From positions 1 to 16,065 of the forward strand of contig JAIDKJ010000056.1 in NCBI GenBank assembly GCA_029051835.1: a DNA stretch of 16,065 bases, written 5' to 3'. The position numbers were made by a program, and so were the translations under genes. The stretch is from Paramuribaculum sp. GTDB lineage: Bacteria > Bacteroidota > Bacteroidia > Bacteroidales > Muribaculaceae. The notes below the pieces were generated by a model. It saw only the letters and a list, made by a program, of their open reading frames with translations, was not told where the DNA came from and did not search any database. Within the stretch, counting starts at the first letter, position 1. Every line of letters begins with the position of its first letter. Of the stretch, positions 6,508 through 14,758 are shown piece by piece.

Positions 6508-7764
6508 ATGAAAGCTCTAATGTTCGGGTGGGAATTCCCGCCCCATATCCTCGGCGGACTCGGCACCGCCAGCTACGGACTCACCAAAGGAATGTGGGAG
6601 TGTGGCGACATGGACATCACATTCGTCATACCCAAACCATTCGGCGACGAGGACAAAACGTTCGCCCACATCATCGGCGCATCGCAGGTGCCCATAGCAT
6701 GGCGCGACGTCAACCGCGACTACGTCGAGCAGCGCATAGGCCGGCTGATGGATCCCGACCTCTACTTCCGTCTGCGCGACCACATCTACGCCGACTTCAA
6801 CTACATGCGCACCAACGACCTCGGCTCGCTCGAATTCTCCGGACGATACCCCGACAACCTCCTCGAAGAGATCAACAACTACTCCATCGTGGCAGGAGTC
6901 GTGGCCCGCACGCTCGACTTCGACATAATCCACTCCCACGACTGGCTGACATATCCCGCAGGCATCCACGCCAAGCAGGTGACCGGCAAGCCGATGGTGA
7001 TCCATGTCCACGCCACGGAGTTTGACCGCTCCAGAGGCAAGCCCAACCCCACGGTGTTCGGCATAGAGAAGGACGGCATGAACCACGCCGACCACATAAT
7101 CACCGTCAGCAACCACACCCGCGACATCGTCATAAACAACTACGGAGTCGACCCGGCCAAGGTGACCACCGTGCACAACGCCGTCACACCGCTCACCGAC
7201 GAGCAGAAAGACGTGCCCGAACACAAGTCGAAGGACAAGGTGATCACCTTCCTCGGACGCATCACCATGCAGAAAGGCCCCGAATACTTCGTGGAAGCAG
7301 CCGCCAAGGTGCTCAAAAACAACCACAACGTGCGCTTCGTCATGGCCGGATCGGGCGACATGATGGACAAGATGATACAGCTCGCCGCCGAGCGAGGCAT
7401 TGCCGACCGCTTCCACTTCCCCGGATTCCAGCGCGGCAAGCAGGTCTACGAGATGCTCAAGGCCAGCGACGTCTACGTGATGCCATCGGTATCGGAACCC
7501 TTCGGAATATCGCCTCTCGAAGCCATGCAGATGGGATGCCCCTCGATCATATCCAAGCAGAGCGGATGCGCCGAGATACTCGACAACGTCATCAAGACCG
7601 ACTACTGGGATATCGACGCAATGGCCGACGCCATGAACTCCATCATCACCTACCCCGCAATGTACGAGCAGCTCCGTCAGGACGGACTCGAGGAAGTGAA
7701 CAAAATCACCTGGGACAAAGCCGGACAAAAAGTGATCGACATCTACAAGCGCTACGTGCAGTAA
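6508..7764 (+). CDS. GT-B glycosyltransferase, glycogen/starch synthase-like
   Basis: The 418-residue product is a two-domain GT-B retaining glycosyltransferase. The N-terminal domain opens with MFGWEFPPHILGGLGTASYG; the GGLGT loop at 16-20 resembles the glycine-rich acceptor/donor loop of glycogen synthases. It also contains HSHDWLTYPAG (142-152) and HATEFDRSRG (168-177). The C-terminal domain has FLGRITMQKG (Arg251 and Lys256, donor phosphate contacts in the family) and the E-x7-E motif EPFGISPLE (Glu330 and Glu338). All expected residues are present, so it should be active. Between a GH133-like and a GH57-like gene, in an order common in Bacteroidales, its likely job is to add glucose from a nucleotide sugar to an alpha-1,4-glucan in the cytoplasm. 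Donor and product are inferred. It starts 15 bases after the GH133 stop and is followed by a 51-base A-rich gap before GH57. Confidence 0.88.
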   Translation: MKALMFGWEFPPHILGGLGTASYGLTKGMWECGDMDITFVIPKPFGDEDKTFAHIIGASQVPIAWRDVNRDYVEQRIGRLMDPDLYFRLRDHIYADFNYMRTNDLGSLEFSGRYPDNLLEEINNYSIVAGVVARTLDFDIIHSHDWLTYPAGIHAKQVTGKPMVIHVHATEFDRSRGKPNPTVFGIEKDGMNHADHIITVSNHTRDIVINNYGVDPAKVTTVHNAVTPLTDEQKDVPEHKSKDKVITFLGRITMQKGPEYFVEAAAKVLKNNHNVRFVMAGSGDMMDKMIQLAAERGIADRFHFPGFQRGKQVYEMLKASDVYVMPSVSEPFGISPLEAMQMGCPSIISKQSGCAEILDNVIKTDYWDIDAMADAMNSIITYPAMYEQLRQDGLEEVNKITWDKAGQKVIDIYKRYVQ

Positions 7765-7815
7765 GCACCGCTACAACACCTTAAAGAAAACAAAAAAAAC
7801 TACACCATAATCATC

Positions 7816-9219
7816 ATGAAAGCGATCTGTTTCTATTTCCAGATTCACCAGCCGTTTCGCCTCAAGCGCTACCGCTTCTTCGATATAGGCAACGACCACT
7901 ACTACTACGACGACTTCGCCAACGACGATATAGTCAGCCGCATCGCGCGCAACTCCTACATACCCGCCGCCGAGAGCCTGCTCAGGATGATCGACGAGAG
8001 CAAGGGAGCCTTCCGCTGCGCCATCTCCGTCACCGGAACGGCGCTCGAACAGTTCGAGCACTACGTGCCTGAATTCATCGACCTGCTCAAACGCCTTGCC
8101 GACACCGGCAAGTGTGAATTCCTCGCCGAAACCTACGCCCACTCCCTCTCGTCGCTTGCCGACCCCGAGGAGTTTGCCGCACAGGTCAAAGCCCACGACG
8201 ACAAGATCGAACAGCTCTTCGGCGTTAAGCCCAAAGTGCTCCGCAACACCGAGCTGATCTACTGCGACGAAATGGCTCCCCACATCTACGCCATGGGCTA
8301 CAAGGGAGTCATCACCGAGGGCGCAAAACACATCCTCGGATGGAAGAGCCCCAACTACGTCTACGCCGCAGCCACACAGCCCAAGCTCAAGCTTCTGCTC
8401 AAAAACTCCAAGCTGAGCGACGACATCTCGTTCCGCTTCTCCAACCCCGAATGGGACGCATATCCCCTCACAGCCGACAAATACATCGACTGGATCGCAT
8501 CCACACCCGCCGACGAACAGATCGTCAACCTGTTCATGAACCTCGAAACATTCGGCGAGATGCAGAGCCGCGACACCGGCATATTCCAGTTCCTCGAAGC
8601 TCTACCCCGCTTCGCCAAAGAGCGCGGCATCGACTTCTGGACCCCCTCGGAAGCCGTGCAGAAGCTCAAAGCCGTCGGAGAACTGTCGGTGATGCACCCC
8701 ATATCGTGGGCCGACGAAGCGCGCGACACATCGGCATGGCTCGGCAACAAGCTCCAGCAGGAAGCCTTCGACAAGCTCTACTCCGTGGCTGAGCGCGTCA
8801 GACTGTGCGACGACCGCCGCCTGAAGCAGGACTGGAACTACCTCCAGGCATCCGACCATTTCTTCTACATGGCCACAAAACACTTCGCCGACGGAGCCGT
8901 ACATTCCCACTTCTCACCCTACGACACACCGTTCCAGGCGTTCACCAACTACATGAACGTGCTGGCCGACTTCATCGTAAGGGTAGAGGAACAGTATCCC
9001 CTCACCATCGACAACGAAGAACTCAACTCGCTCCTGACCACCATCCGCAACCAGGAGCGCGAGATAGAGCAGCTCAACAAGGAAGTAAGCTCCATGCGCC
9101 AGAACCTCGACCACTACAACGAGGAACACCTCCTCCGCCAGAAACAGGCCGAGGCCGACGAGAAGCCCGCTCCCGCTAAGAAGAAACCGGGCCGCAAACC
9201 CGCAGCGAAAAAGGCCTGA
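7816..9219 (+). CDS. GH57 alpha-amylase-like protein with Asn at the acid/base position
   Basis: The 467-residue product carries GH57 conserved regions: FYFQIHQPFRL (region 1, HQP at 11-13), EFLAETYAHSL (region 2, about 101-111), VLRNTELIYCD (region 3, nucleophile Glu146) and LFMNLETFGE (region 4, 239-248). Region 5 lies near ASDHFFYM (345-352). In active Bacteroidetes-type members region 4 usually reads MDYETFGE, the Asp being the general acid/base; here it is Asn242 (codon AAC). Work from the Janecek group described GH57 'alpha-amylase-like' homologues, many from Bacteroides, lacking one or both catalytic residues, so this may belong to that group. After the barrel comes a coiled coil (about 400-445, with QEREIEQLNKEVSSMRQN) and a Lys/Ala/Pro tail (PAPAKKKPGRKPAAKKA). 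It ends the glucan operon; a cytoplasmic location is likely as there is no signal peptide. Confidence 0.88.
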   Translation: MKAICFYFQIHQPFRLKRYRFFDIGNDHYYYDDFANDDIVSRIARNSYIPAAESLLRMIDESKGAFRCAISVTGTALEQFEHYVPEFIDLLKRLADTGKCEFLAETYAHSLSSLADPEEFAAQVKAHDDKIEQLFGVKPKVLRNTELIYCDEMAPHIYAMGYKGVITEGAKHILGWKSPNYVYAAATQPKLKLLLKNSKLSDDISFRFSNPEWDAYPLTADKYIDWIASTPADEQIVNLFMNLETFGEMQSRDTGIFQFLEALPRFAKERGIDFWTPSEAVQKLKAVGELSVMHPISWADEARDTSAWLGNKLQQEAFDKLYSVAERVRLCDDRRLKQDWNYLQASDHFFYMATKHFADGAVHSHFSPYDTPFQAFTNYMNVLADFIVRVEEQYPLTIDNEELNSLLTTIRNQEREIEQLNKEVSSMRQNLDHYNEEHLLRQKQAEADEKPAPAKKKPGRKPAAKKA

Positions 9220-9469
9220 GAAGGCCTGTGCAAAGGACTGCGCCCGATCTTCGGGTCGGACGCAGTCGCTTCATGGCAACAAAGTTTTCAACCTAAGACA
9301 ATGGGCATCATAAGAGTATGATGCCAAATGATTCGGCTTCCTTGATAGAAAGGAGGCCGGATCTTTTTTTATCGGCCACCCGACCCCCTCCGGCCACAAT
9401 ATCGAAGCATATTCGACGTTATCTCCTACAGACAACCGGCCGACAAAGCCGCCACTACCCTACAGACCA
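9220..9469 (+). other. Hairpin-rich intergenic region between glucan and exopolysaccharide operons
   Basis: This 250-base gap has three consecutive inverted repeats: 9236-9267 (12-pair stem with one C-A mismatch, 8-base loop), 9304-9325 (perfect 9-pair stem, loop AGAG) and 9331-9362 (13-pair stem), the last followed by a T-run. Beyond 9371 to the next ATG I see no hairpin and no good TAnnTTTG promoter, so the start of the next operon's transcript is unresolved. Confidence 0.6.
9331..9370 (+). terminator. Intrinsic terminator of the glucan operon
   Basis: Arms 9331-9343 and 9350-9362 form 13 uninterrupted pairs (two G-T) around a six-base loop, followed by C and seven T (9364-9370). This is a textbook plus-strand intrinsic terminator. 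Confidence 0.9.
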
Positions 9470-10285
9470 ATGAATATCCGACGACTCATCACACGCACCG
9501 CTATCATCGCCGCCATAGCGATAGCCACGGCATCGTGCCGCACAACAAGCCATCTGACCTATATGGAACGGCTTGGCGACTCACAGCAGGGCACACTCTC
9601 CAAAGCCGACTACAAAGTGACCATACAGCCCGACGACGAACTGCAAATTGTCGTCACCTCGGCCATACCGGCCGCCACATCGGAGTATAACCTCCCCAAC
9701 AGCAACGCCTCCTTCTCCACCGGCACCGGCAACCTCATCACCGACAGCCAGCAGCAGACCTACTTCGTCGACAGCGAAGGCAACATCGAATTTCCGAAAC
9801 TCGGCACCATCCACGTAGCCGGCATGACCACCGCGCAGCTCCGCGACACACTGATCCGACAGATCGGACAGCACGTAAAAGACCCCAACGTCAGAGTGCT
9901 CGTCAGCAACTTCCACGTCAATGTCATGGGCGAAGTGCGCAATCCCCACCGCATCCACGTGGCATCGCAGCGATTCTCGATATTCGACGCACTCGCCGCC
10001 GCCGGCGACATGACCGAATACGGACGCCGCGACAACGTCACCATCATACGCGAAGAGGCCGACAGCGCCCGATACATACGCCTCGACCTGCGCGATCCGG
10101 CCATCACCGCATCGCCCTACTACTACCTGAAACAGAACGACGTGATCATCGTAGAGCCTAACGACATCAGGCAGGCCAACTCGCGCTACAACCAGCACAA
10201 CGCATTCAAGCTCTCGGTGATCTCCACCATCGTTGGAGCCGTATCGGTAATAGCCTCGCTCGTGATCGCCCTGGCCATACACTGA
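9470..10285 (+). CDS. Wza-like polysaccharide export lipoprotein (Poly_export/SLBB)
   Basis: The 271-residue product starts with a lipoprotein signal peptide (MNIRRLITRTAIIAAIAIAT, then ATASC; lipid on Cys23, with a slightly weak lipobox). A Poly_export domain follows at about 45-135, with the hallmark YKVTIQPDDELQIVV near 47-61 and FVDSEGNIEFPKLGTIHVAGMT. An SLBB-type beta-grasp domain comes next (about 145-225: VNVMGEVRNPHRIHV, then FSIFDALAAAGDMTEYGRRDNV). The C-terminal hydrophobic helix (about 248-270) is a feature of Bacteroidetes Wza homologues. The protein would form the outer-membrane/periplasmic channel for exopolysaccharide export, working with the Wzc-like protein encoded two genes downstream. 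It is the first gene of the exopolysaccharide operon. No clear promoter is seen in the 100 bases upstream. Confidence 0.9.
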   Translation: MNIRRLITRTAIIAAIAIATASCRTTSHLTYMERLGDSQQGTLSKADYKVTIQPDDELQIVVTSAIPAATSEYNLPNSNASFSTGTGNLITDSQQQTYFVDSEGNIEFPKLGTIHVAGMTTAQLRDTLIRQIGQHVKDPNVRVLVSNFHVNVMGEVRNPHRIHVASQRFSIFDALAAAGDMTEYGRRDNVTIIREEADSARYIRLDLRDPAITASPYYYLKQNDVIIVEPNDIRQANSRYNQHNAFKLSVISTIVGAVSVIASLVIALAIH

Positions 10286-10337
10286 CCCACCCCCCGACAA
10301 CTTTCGCACAATCACCCCTTTTTCATCCTCCGCAAGA

Positions 10338-11576
10338 GTGCTCCACACCGACCGAATATGCGCATGGTTACTCATCGTCGCAATGGCTCTGCTGCTCCCT
10401 GCCACACAGCTGCTCAAGCCAGTCGATGAGATACTGACCATATTTCTGACGCTACTGGCTCTGACCGACTCGGCAGTCAACGGCGCATGGCGCCGCTACA
10501 CCCTCCTGTGGATAGTCATGGGCGTCATGGCTCTCTATGCGGCCTATTCCCTCACAGCCGTCGGCTACAACACCGCCTACGCCATAGCCGTCGACTATCT
10601 CATACAGCTCAAACCGTTCATAGCGTTCGCCGTATTCATGGCCGTCGGCCCGAGATTCACCGACACCGACCGCCGGCTGCTCCGCGCCATAGCGGTGGTC
10701 AACACCCTGACCGCCGCCATCATATCGGCCTTCGGCAACCAGATGGTGCAGCTCCTCATCATGCATATAAGCATCGTGGGCATCACGGCCGTGATCAGCT
10801 TCATCGTATGGCTCCTCTGCTCCGTCAGGCCCGACGGAAACATCACGGCCCGCGACAAAGCCACCGCATTCCTGCTTCTTGCCCTCGGCCTCCCCTCCGG
10901 ACGAGCCAAATTTTTCGGCACCTGCGTGGTGAGCCTCTACTTCATCATCATCTATATGCGCCTCCGCCGACCGATGAAACCGAGCCGCCAGCTGCTGACG
11001 GCGATTACAGTCGGAGTCCTGGTGGCCGCTGTCGGATGGAACAAATTCCGCTTCTACTTCATCGACCTCGGCGCCGACCTGCGCAATGGCGGAGGAATCG
11101 AAAACCTCGCACGTCCCGCCCTCTATGCCGCCGGAGCCATCATCCTGATCTCGCGCATACCCTTCGGCAGCGGACTCGCATCGTTCGCCACCCATGCATC
11201 GGCAGAGGTACACTATTCGAAAGTCTACTACGAATACGGACTCAACCACGTCTACGGCCTCACCCCCTCGCAACCCGACTTCGTCTGCGACGCCTACTAC
11301 CCCTCGCTCGCACAGTTCGGACTGGCCGGAGTGGCGATCTTCGCCGCCTTCTGGATCTACGTGGCCGACCGTCTTCGCCGCATACGCCGCCATCTGCCGC
11401 AGGGACAGGCGCTCTTTGCCATAGCATGGATCATCATACTCTTCCTGCTTATCGAAAGCATAGCCAGCACCACGATCGTACAGCCTTCGGGAGTTGTCGC
11501 CATGATGCTCCTCGGCACCATTTGCTCGCTCGCCCCACAGTCGGCCGGCACTACCTCAAACGAATATCAGTCGTAA
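10338..11576 (+). CDS. O-antigen polymerase/ligase-like (Wzy/WaaL) membrane protein
   Basis: The 412-residue product is a polytopic inner-membrane protein with roughly ten hydrophobic segments and a large polar loop at about 283-325. Features of the Wzy/O-antigen-ligase superfamily can be seen: SGRAKFFG after a central helix (187-194), RIPFGSGLASFATHA (273-287, GxG loop), and the tyrosine-rich loop leading into YYPSLAQFGLAGVAIF (320-335). Overall identity to a named family is low, so the call rests on topology, loop pattern and context. Its probable role is to join repeat units into exopolysaccharide on the periplasmic side. The start is a GTG at 10338; the next in-frame ATG (10383) would cut into the first helix. 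It lies 52 bases after the export gene and 21 bases before the Wzc-like gene. Confidence 0.7.
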   Translation: MLHTDRICAWLLIVAMALLLPATQLLKPVDEILTIFLTLLALTDSAVNGAWRRYTLLWIVMGVMALYAAYSLTAVGYNTAYAIAVDYLIQLKPFIAFAVFMAVGPRFTDTDRRLLRAIAVVNTLTAAIISAFGNQMVQLLIMHISIVGITAVISFIVWLLCSVRPDGNITARDKATAFLLLALGLPSGRAKFFGTCVVSLYFIIIYMRLRRPMKPSRQLLTAITVGVLVAAVGWNKFRFYFIDLGADLRNGGGIENLARPALYAAGAIILISRIPFGSGLASFATHASAEVHYSKVYYEYGLNHVYGLTPSQPDFVCDAYYPSLAQFGLAGVAIFAAFWIYVADRLRRIRRHLPQGQALFAIAWIIILFLLIESIASTTIVQPSGVVAMMLLGTICSLAPQSAGTTSNEYQS

Positions 11577-11597
11577 CGTCAATCATACACTCCGACA

Positions 11598-13670
11598 ATG
11601 ACCCAAAACACTACCACTGACAAGAATGAAATCGATCTGCGCCGCATAGTCCGCGCCATACGCTCACACCGATGGATCTACCTGACCGGATGCGCACTCA
11701 TTGCGGCTCTGGCCATTGCATTCTGCAGCATCAGCCAGCCACGCTACGAATCGACGGCCACAATGCTCATCGAGGACAGTTCGACCGACCAGGCCCAGAG
11801 TTCCAACCCGATGGCCACGATGATGCGCACATTCTCCATCAGCGGAGCGTCCACCACAAGCGTCGACAACGAGATAATGCTCGTCAATACCATGGACGTG
11901 ATGCGACGCACGGTCACCGCCCTCAATCTCAACACGGAGCTGTCCGAACGCCACGGTCTGCGCAAACGCCTCCTATTCAACGAGCCTCCCCTGCTGGCAA
12001 GCATGGCGCGGAGCGTGCTCGACACCCTCACCACCCCGGTCAAAGCCGAAATCACACTCCGGCCCGACGGCACGGTGTCGGCCCGGCTTAAAGCCGGAAA
12101 ATACTCTGCCGAAGTAACCGACGCGAAGCTGCCCCTCAGCATACCCACCCCACTCGGAGATGTCACCATAGCCCCCGGACCGTCGCTCGACACCGCCTCG
12201 GCCACATCACACGACTACGTGGCCGTCATCACCGGAACGCCCGAGGCATCCTCCAGCCTCTACAAGAAAGTGATCATCGACATAGCCGACAAGATGGCCG
12301 ACGCAATCACACTGACGATCACCGACGTCGGACGTGATCGCGGACGTGCCATACTCGACGAGATCATGCGGCAGTACAACCTCAAGCGCCTCGAACGGAC
12401 CCACCTCATAGCCGAGGCCGAAATACAGTTTCTCGACGGACGCATCGCCGATATATTCTCCGAACTGACCGAGAGCGAGAAGCGGGTGGAAAAATTCAAG
12501 ACCCAAGCCAACTTCATAAGCATCGGCAACGAAGCCCCCATACTGCTCGAAAAAAGCCTCGACTCTCACGAGGAAACCCTCAAGACCACAGCCGAGATAG
12601 CCTATTTCGAACAGATTCTCAACACACTCAAGGAGGGACATGCCGGGTTGCTCCCGGCCGTCGTCATCCCCGGATCGTCGTCAAGCTCCGGCACAGAGAG
12701 CGGACCCAACTCATTCATCAACTCCTACAACGAGCAGGTGATGCTCAAGCAGGAGCTGCAACGCTCCGCCAAACCGGGCAACACGGCTCTTCTCGCAGCC
12801 GAACAGCGAATAGAACAGCTCCGCACGAGCATCATCACATCGTTCACACAGCTGCTCGAAGGCGCGCGCATGGCCGAACACCGACGCAAGGACGCCACCG
12901 GAGCGCTCGACTCCCACCTCCACGCCATGCCCTCCTACGAACGTGAATTCATGGAGATACTCCGCGACAACAATATCAAAAACGAGCTTTACACCTTCCT
13001 GCTCCAGAAACGCGAGAACGCCCTGCTGAAATACCACTCCGAAACCACCTCCGGATTCATAATCGATCCTGCCATGACAGCCCTCAGGCCATCGGCGCGA
13101 CGACCGCTCATCGTGGCCGCGCTGGCACTCGTGGCCATGCTCGGATTCATCGGCGCCGGAGTGGTGTTCACACTGCGCTTCCGCGACCGCCTGGCCGATC
13201 CGTTCGACCTCAGGCAGTGCCGACTCGAAAAGCGCACAGCAGTCATCGATCTCCGCAAGCCGCACGACGGCGCACGAGCACTGCGCTCGCTGATAGCCGC
13301 CCGCATCCATCGTCCGCTGACCGTATATACGACTCTCGTCAATGCCCCGGCCGAAGCACTCGACGCCATCACCGACGCCATGCAGCGCGCCGGAATGCAG
13401 GCCGACATCATATCCGACGCCGCCGACAACGACACCCTGCTCTCACCTGCATTCGCCCAACGCATGGAAGCTCTGACATCGGCCGGACACTTCGCCATGG
13501 TCATCGTGCCCGATCCCGACCGCTTCGACGAACTGCGCGCCCTTGCCTGTTCGCCCGACGCAGCTTTGCTACTGATCGTCGGCCGCGACACCGCCGACCG
13601 TCGCAGCCTGATACGTCAGCTCGACGGTTTCGACCCCCAACACGTAGTCATTGCCATCGCCGAGTCATGA
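11598..13670 (+). CDS. Wzc/Wzz-like chain-length protein with a degenerate kinase domain
   Basis: The 690-residue product has the layout of a polysaccharide co-polymerase. There is a cytoplasmic N terminus, TM1 at about 26-45, a Wzz domain starting RYESTATMLIED, and long helical/coiled-coil periplasmic parts (about 262-345 and 395-475). A GNVR motif (YEREFMEILRDNNIKNELYT, 447-466) and TM2 (about 503-527) follow. A C-terminal domain (about 555-690) aligns in outline with bacterial tyrosine kinases: RALRSLIAARI (like 'EAYRxLRTNI'), VYTTLVNAPAEALDAITDAM in place of the Walker A strand, HFAMVIVPDP in place of Walker B, and SPDAALLLIVGRDT (like 'aDaxLLVvr'). There is no P-loop, no DxD and no tyrosine cluster, so it should not bind ATP or phosphorylate. 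It probably sets chain length and couples polymerase to the Wza-like channel. Its stop overlaps the GT start (ATGA). Confidence 0.87.
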   Translation: MTQNTTTDKNEIDLRRIVRAIRSHRWIYLTGCALIAALAIAFCSISQPRYESTATMLIEDSSTDQAQSSNPMATMMRTFSISGASTTSVDNEIMLVNTMDVMRRTVTALNLNTELSERHGLRKRLLFNEPPLLASMARSVLDTLTTPVKAEITLRPDGTVSARLKAGKYSAEVTDAKLPLSIPTPLGDVTIAPGPSLDTASATSHDYVAVITGTPEASSSLYKKVIIDIADKMADAITLTITDVGRDRGRAILDEIMRQYNLKRLERTHLIAEAEIQFLDGRIADIFSELTESEKRVEKFKTQANFISIGNEAPILLEKSLDSHEETLKTTAEIAYFEQILNTLKEGHAGLLPAVVIPGSSSSSGTESGPNSFINSYNEQVMLKQELQRSAKPGNTALLAAEQRIEQLRTSIITSFTQLLEGARMAEHRRKDATGALDSHLHAMPSYEREFMEILRDNNIKNELYTFLLQKRENALLKYHSETTSGFIIDPAMTALRPSARRPLIVAALALVAMLGFIGAGVVFTLRFRDRLADPFDLRQCRLEKRTAVIDLRKPHDGARALRSLIAARIHRPLTVYTTLVNAPAEALDAITDAMQRAGMQADIISDAADNDTLLSPAFAQRMEALTSAGHFAMVIVPDPDRFDELRALACSPDAALLLIVGRDTADRRSLIRQLDGFDPQHVVIAIAES

Positions 13671-14758
13671 AGATAGCTGTAGCAGGCACCCGCGGATTCC
13701 CCGGCATACAGGGAGGAGTCGAAACCCACTGCCGGGAACTCTACCCGCGAATAGCGGCTATGGGAGCCGACGTGACGGTGATGTGCCGCCGCCCCTACAT
13801 GTCGCCCGACGCCGGGGGCGCCTACCGTGGCGTGCGCCTCGACACCATCTACTCGCCGCGACGCCAGTCGACTGAAACCATCCTGCATACATTTCTGGCC
13901 GTCGTCAAGGCACGAATGGCCGGAGCCGACATAATCCACCTCCACGCATGCGGTCCGGCTCTCATGGCCCCGCTCGCACGCCTTCTCGGCATGAAAGTGG
14001 TCACCACACTCCACGGCCACGACTACAACCGGGTCAAATGGGGACGCATGGCCCGCATGGCACTGCGCCTGGGAGAGCGAGCCGCCATGAGAGCGAGCAA
14101 CGCCGTCATATCTATCTCAGAGCCGATCACAGAGTCGCTGACCGCACACTACGGCACACGCACCCGCCTGCTGACCATACCCAACGGCGTGAACCCTCCC
14201 GACGCACCCTCGGCAGCCGACCGCGAATGGCTGTCGTCGCTCGGACTGACTCCGGGGCGCTACGTCGTGGCCGTCGGACGCCTTGTGCCCGAAAAAGGCC
14301 TCCACACCCTTATAGAAACCGCGTCGGCACTGCGCGAGGCCGCCCGACTGCGCATCGTCGTGGCCGGAGGAGCTGACCACCCCACCGCCTACTCGGCCGC
14401 GCTGACAAGGCTTGCAGCCGAAAGCGGAGTGGTCATGACAGGCGCCGTCGACCATGCGCGCATCAACGCGCTGCTGGCCGATGCTGCCCTCTTCGTCATG
14501 CCATCGCTCCACGAAGGACTCCCCATAGCGCTCCTCGAAGCCATGAGCCACCGACTCGACGTAGCGGTGAGCGACATCGAATCGTGCCGACTGCCTCAGC
14601 TCGCGCCCGGCGACTTCTTCCCACCGGGCGACGCCGCCTCTCTGGCCGCACTCATTATCGACAAGACATCACATCCGGCGCCACGCAGCTACGACCTCAC
14701 CGACTACGACTGGGACCGCATAGCCGCCTCCGTACTCGACCTCTACCGCTCACTCTGA
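13667..14758 (+). CDS. GT4 glycosyltransferase (DUF1972-like N terminus), exopolysaccharide synthesis
   Basis: The 363-residue product is a GT-B glycosyltransferase. The N terminus MKIAVAGTRGFPGIQGGVET resembles DUF1972/rhamnosyltransferase-type GT4 enzymes. Then come IIHLHACGPALM (89-100) and TTLHGHDYNRVKWG (113-126). The C-terminal domain has VAVGRLVPEKGL (Arg205 and Lys210, donor contacts), and MPSLHEGLPIALLEAM with the E-x7-E pair Glu283 and Glu291. I chose the ATG at 13667, which overlaps the stop of the Wzc-like gene by four bases and begins the conserved strand; the open frame runs further upstream only as an out-of-frame shadow. It probably adds one sugar of the repeat unit on the cytoplasmic face; the sugar cannot be read. 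It is the last gene of the operon. Confidence 0.88.
   Translation: MKIAVAGTRGFPGIQGGVETHCRELYPRIAAMGADVTVMCRRPYMSPDAGGAYRGVRLDTIYSPRRQSTETILHTFLAVVKARMAGADIIHLHACGPALMAPLARLLGMKVVTTLHGHDYNRVKWGRMARMALRLGERAAMRASNAVISISEPITESLTAHYGTRTRLLTIPNGVNPPDAPSAADREWLSSLGLTPGRYVVAVGRLVPEKGLHTLIETASALREAARLRIVVAGGADHPTAYSAALTRLAAESGVVMTGAVDHARINALLADAALFVMPSLHEGLPIALLEAMSHRLDVAVSDIESCRLPQLAPGDFFPPGDAASLAALIIDKTSHPAPRSYDLTDYDWDRIAASVLDLYRSL

Noticed and set aside
6517..7728. Long minus-strand open frame opposite the glycosyltransferase gene
   Set aside because: The translation is Val/Gly/His-rich with no motif, the mirror of a GC-rich coding strand.
9273..9296. Tiny reading frame MATKFST between the first two hairpins
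   Set aside because: Seven codons without start-site context or amino-acid bias; no evidence that it is translated or acts as a leader peptide.
9371..9469. Promoter for the exopolysaccharide operon
   Set aside because: No TAnnTTTG with a TTTG at proper spacing was found; candidates such as TTATCTCC deviate at too many positions to be reported.
13217..13666. N-terminal extension of the last glycosyltransferase within the Wzc-like gene
   Set aside because: The extension is His/Arg-rich shadow translation of the other gene; the GT4 fold begins exactly at the ATG at 13667 with the typical four-base overlap.
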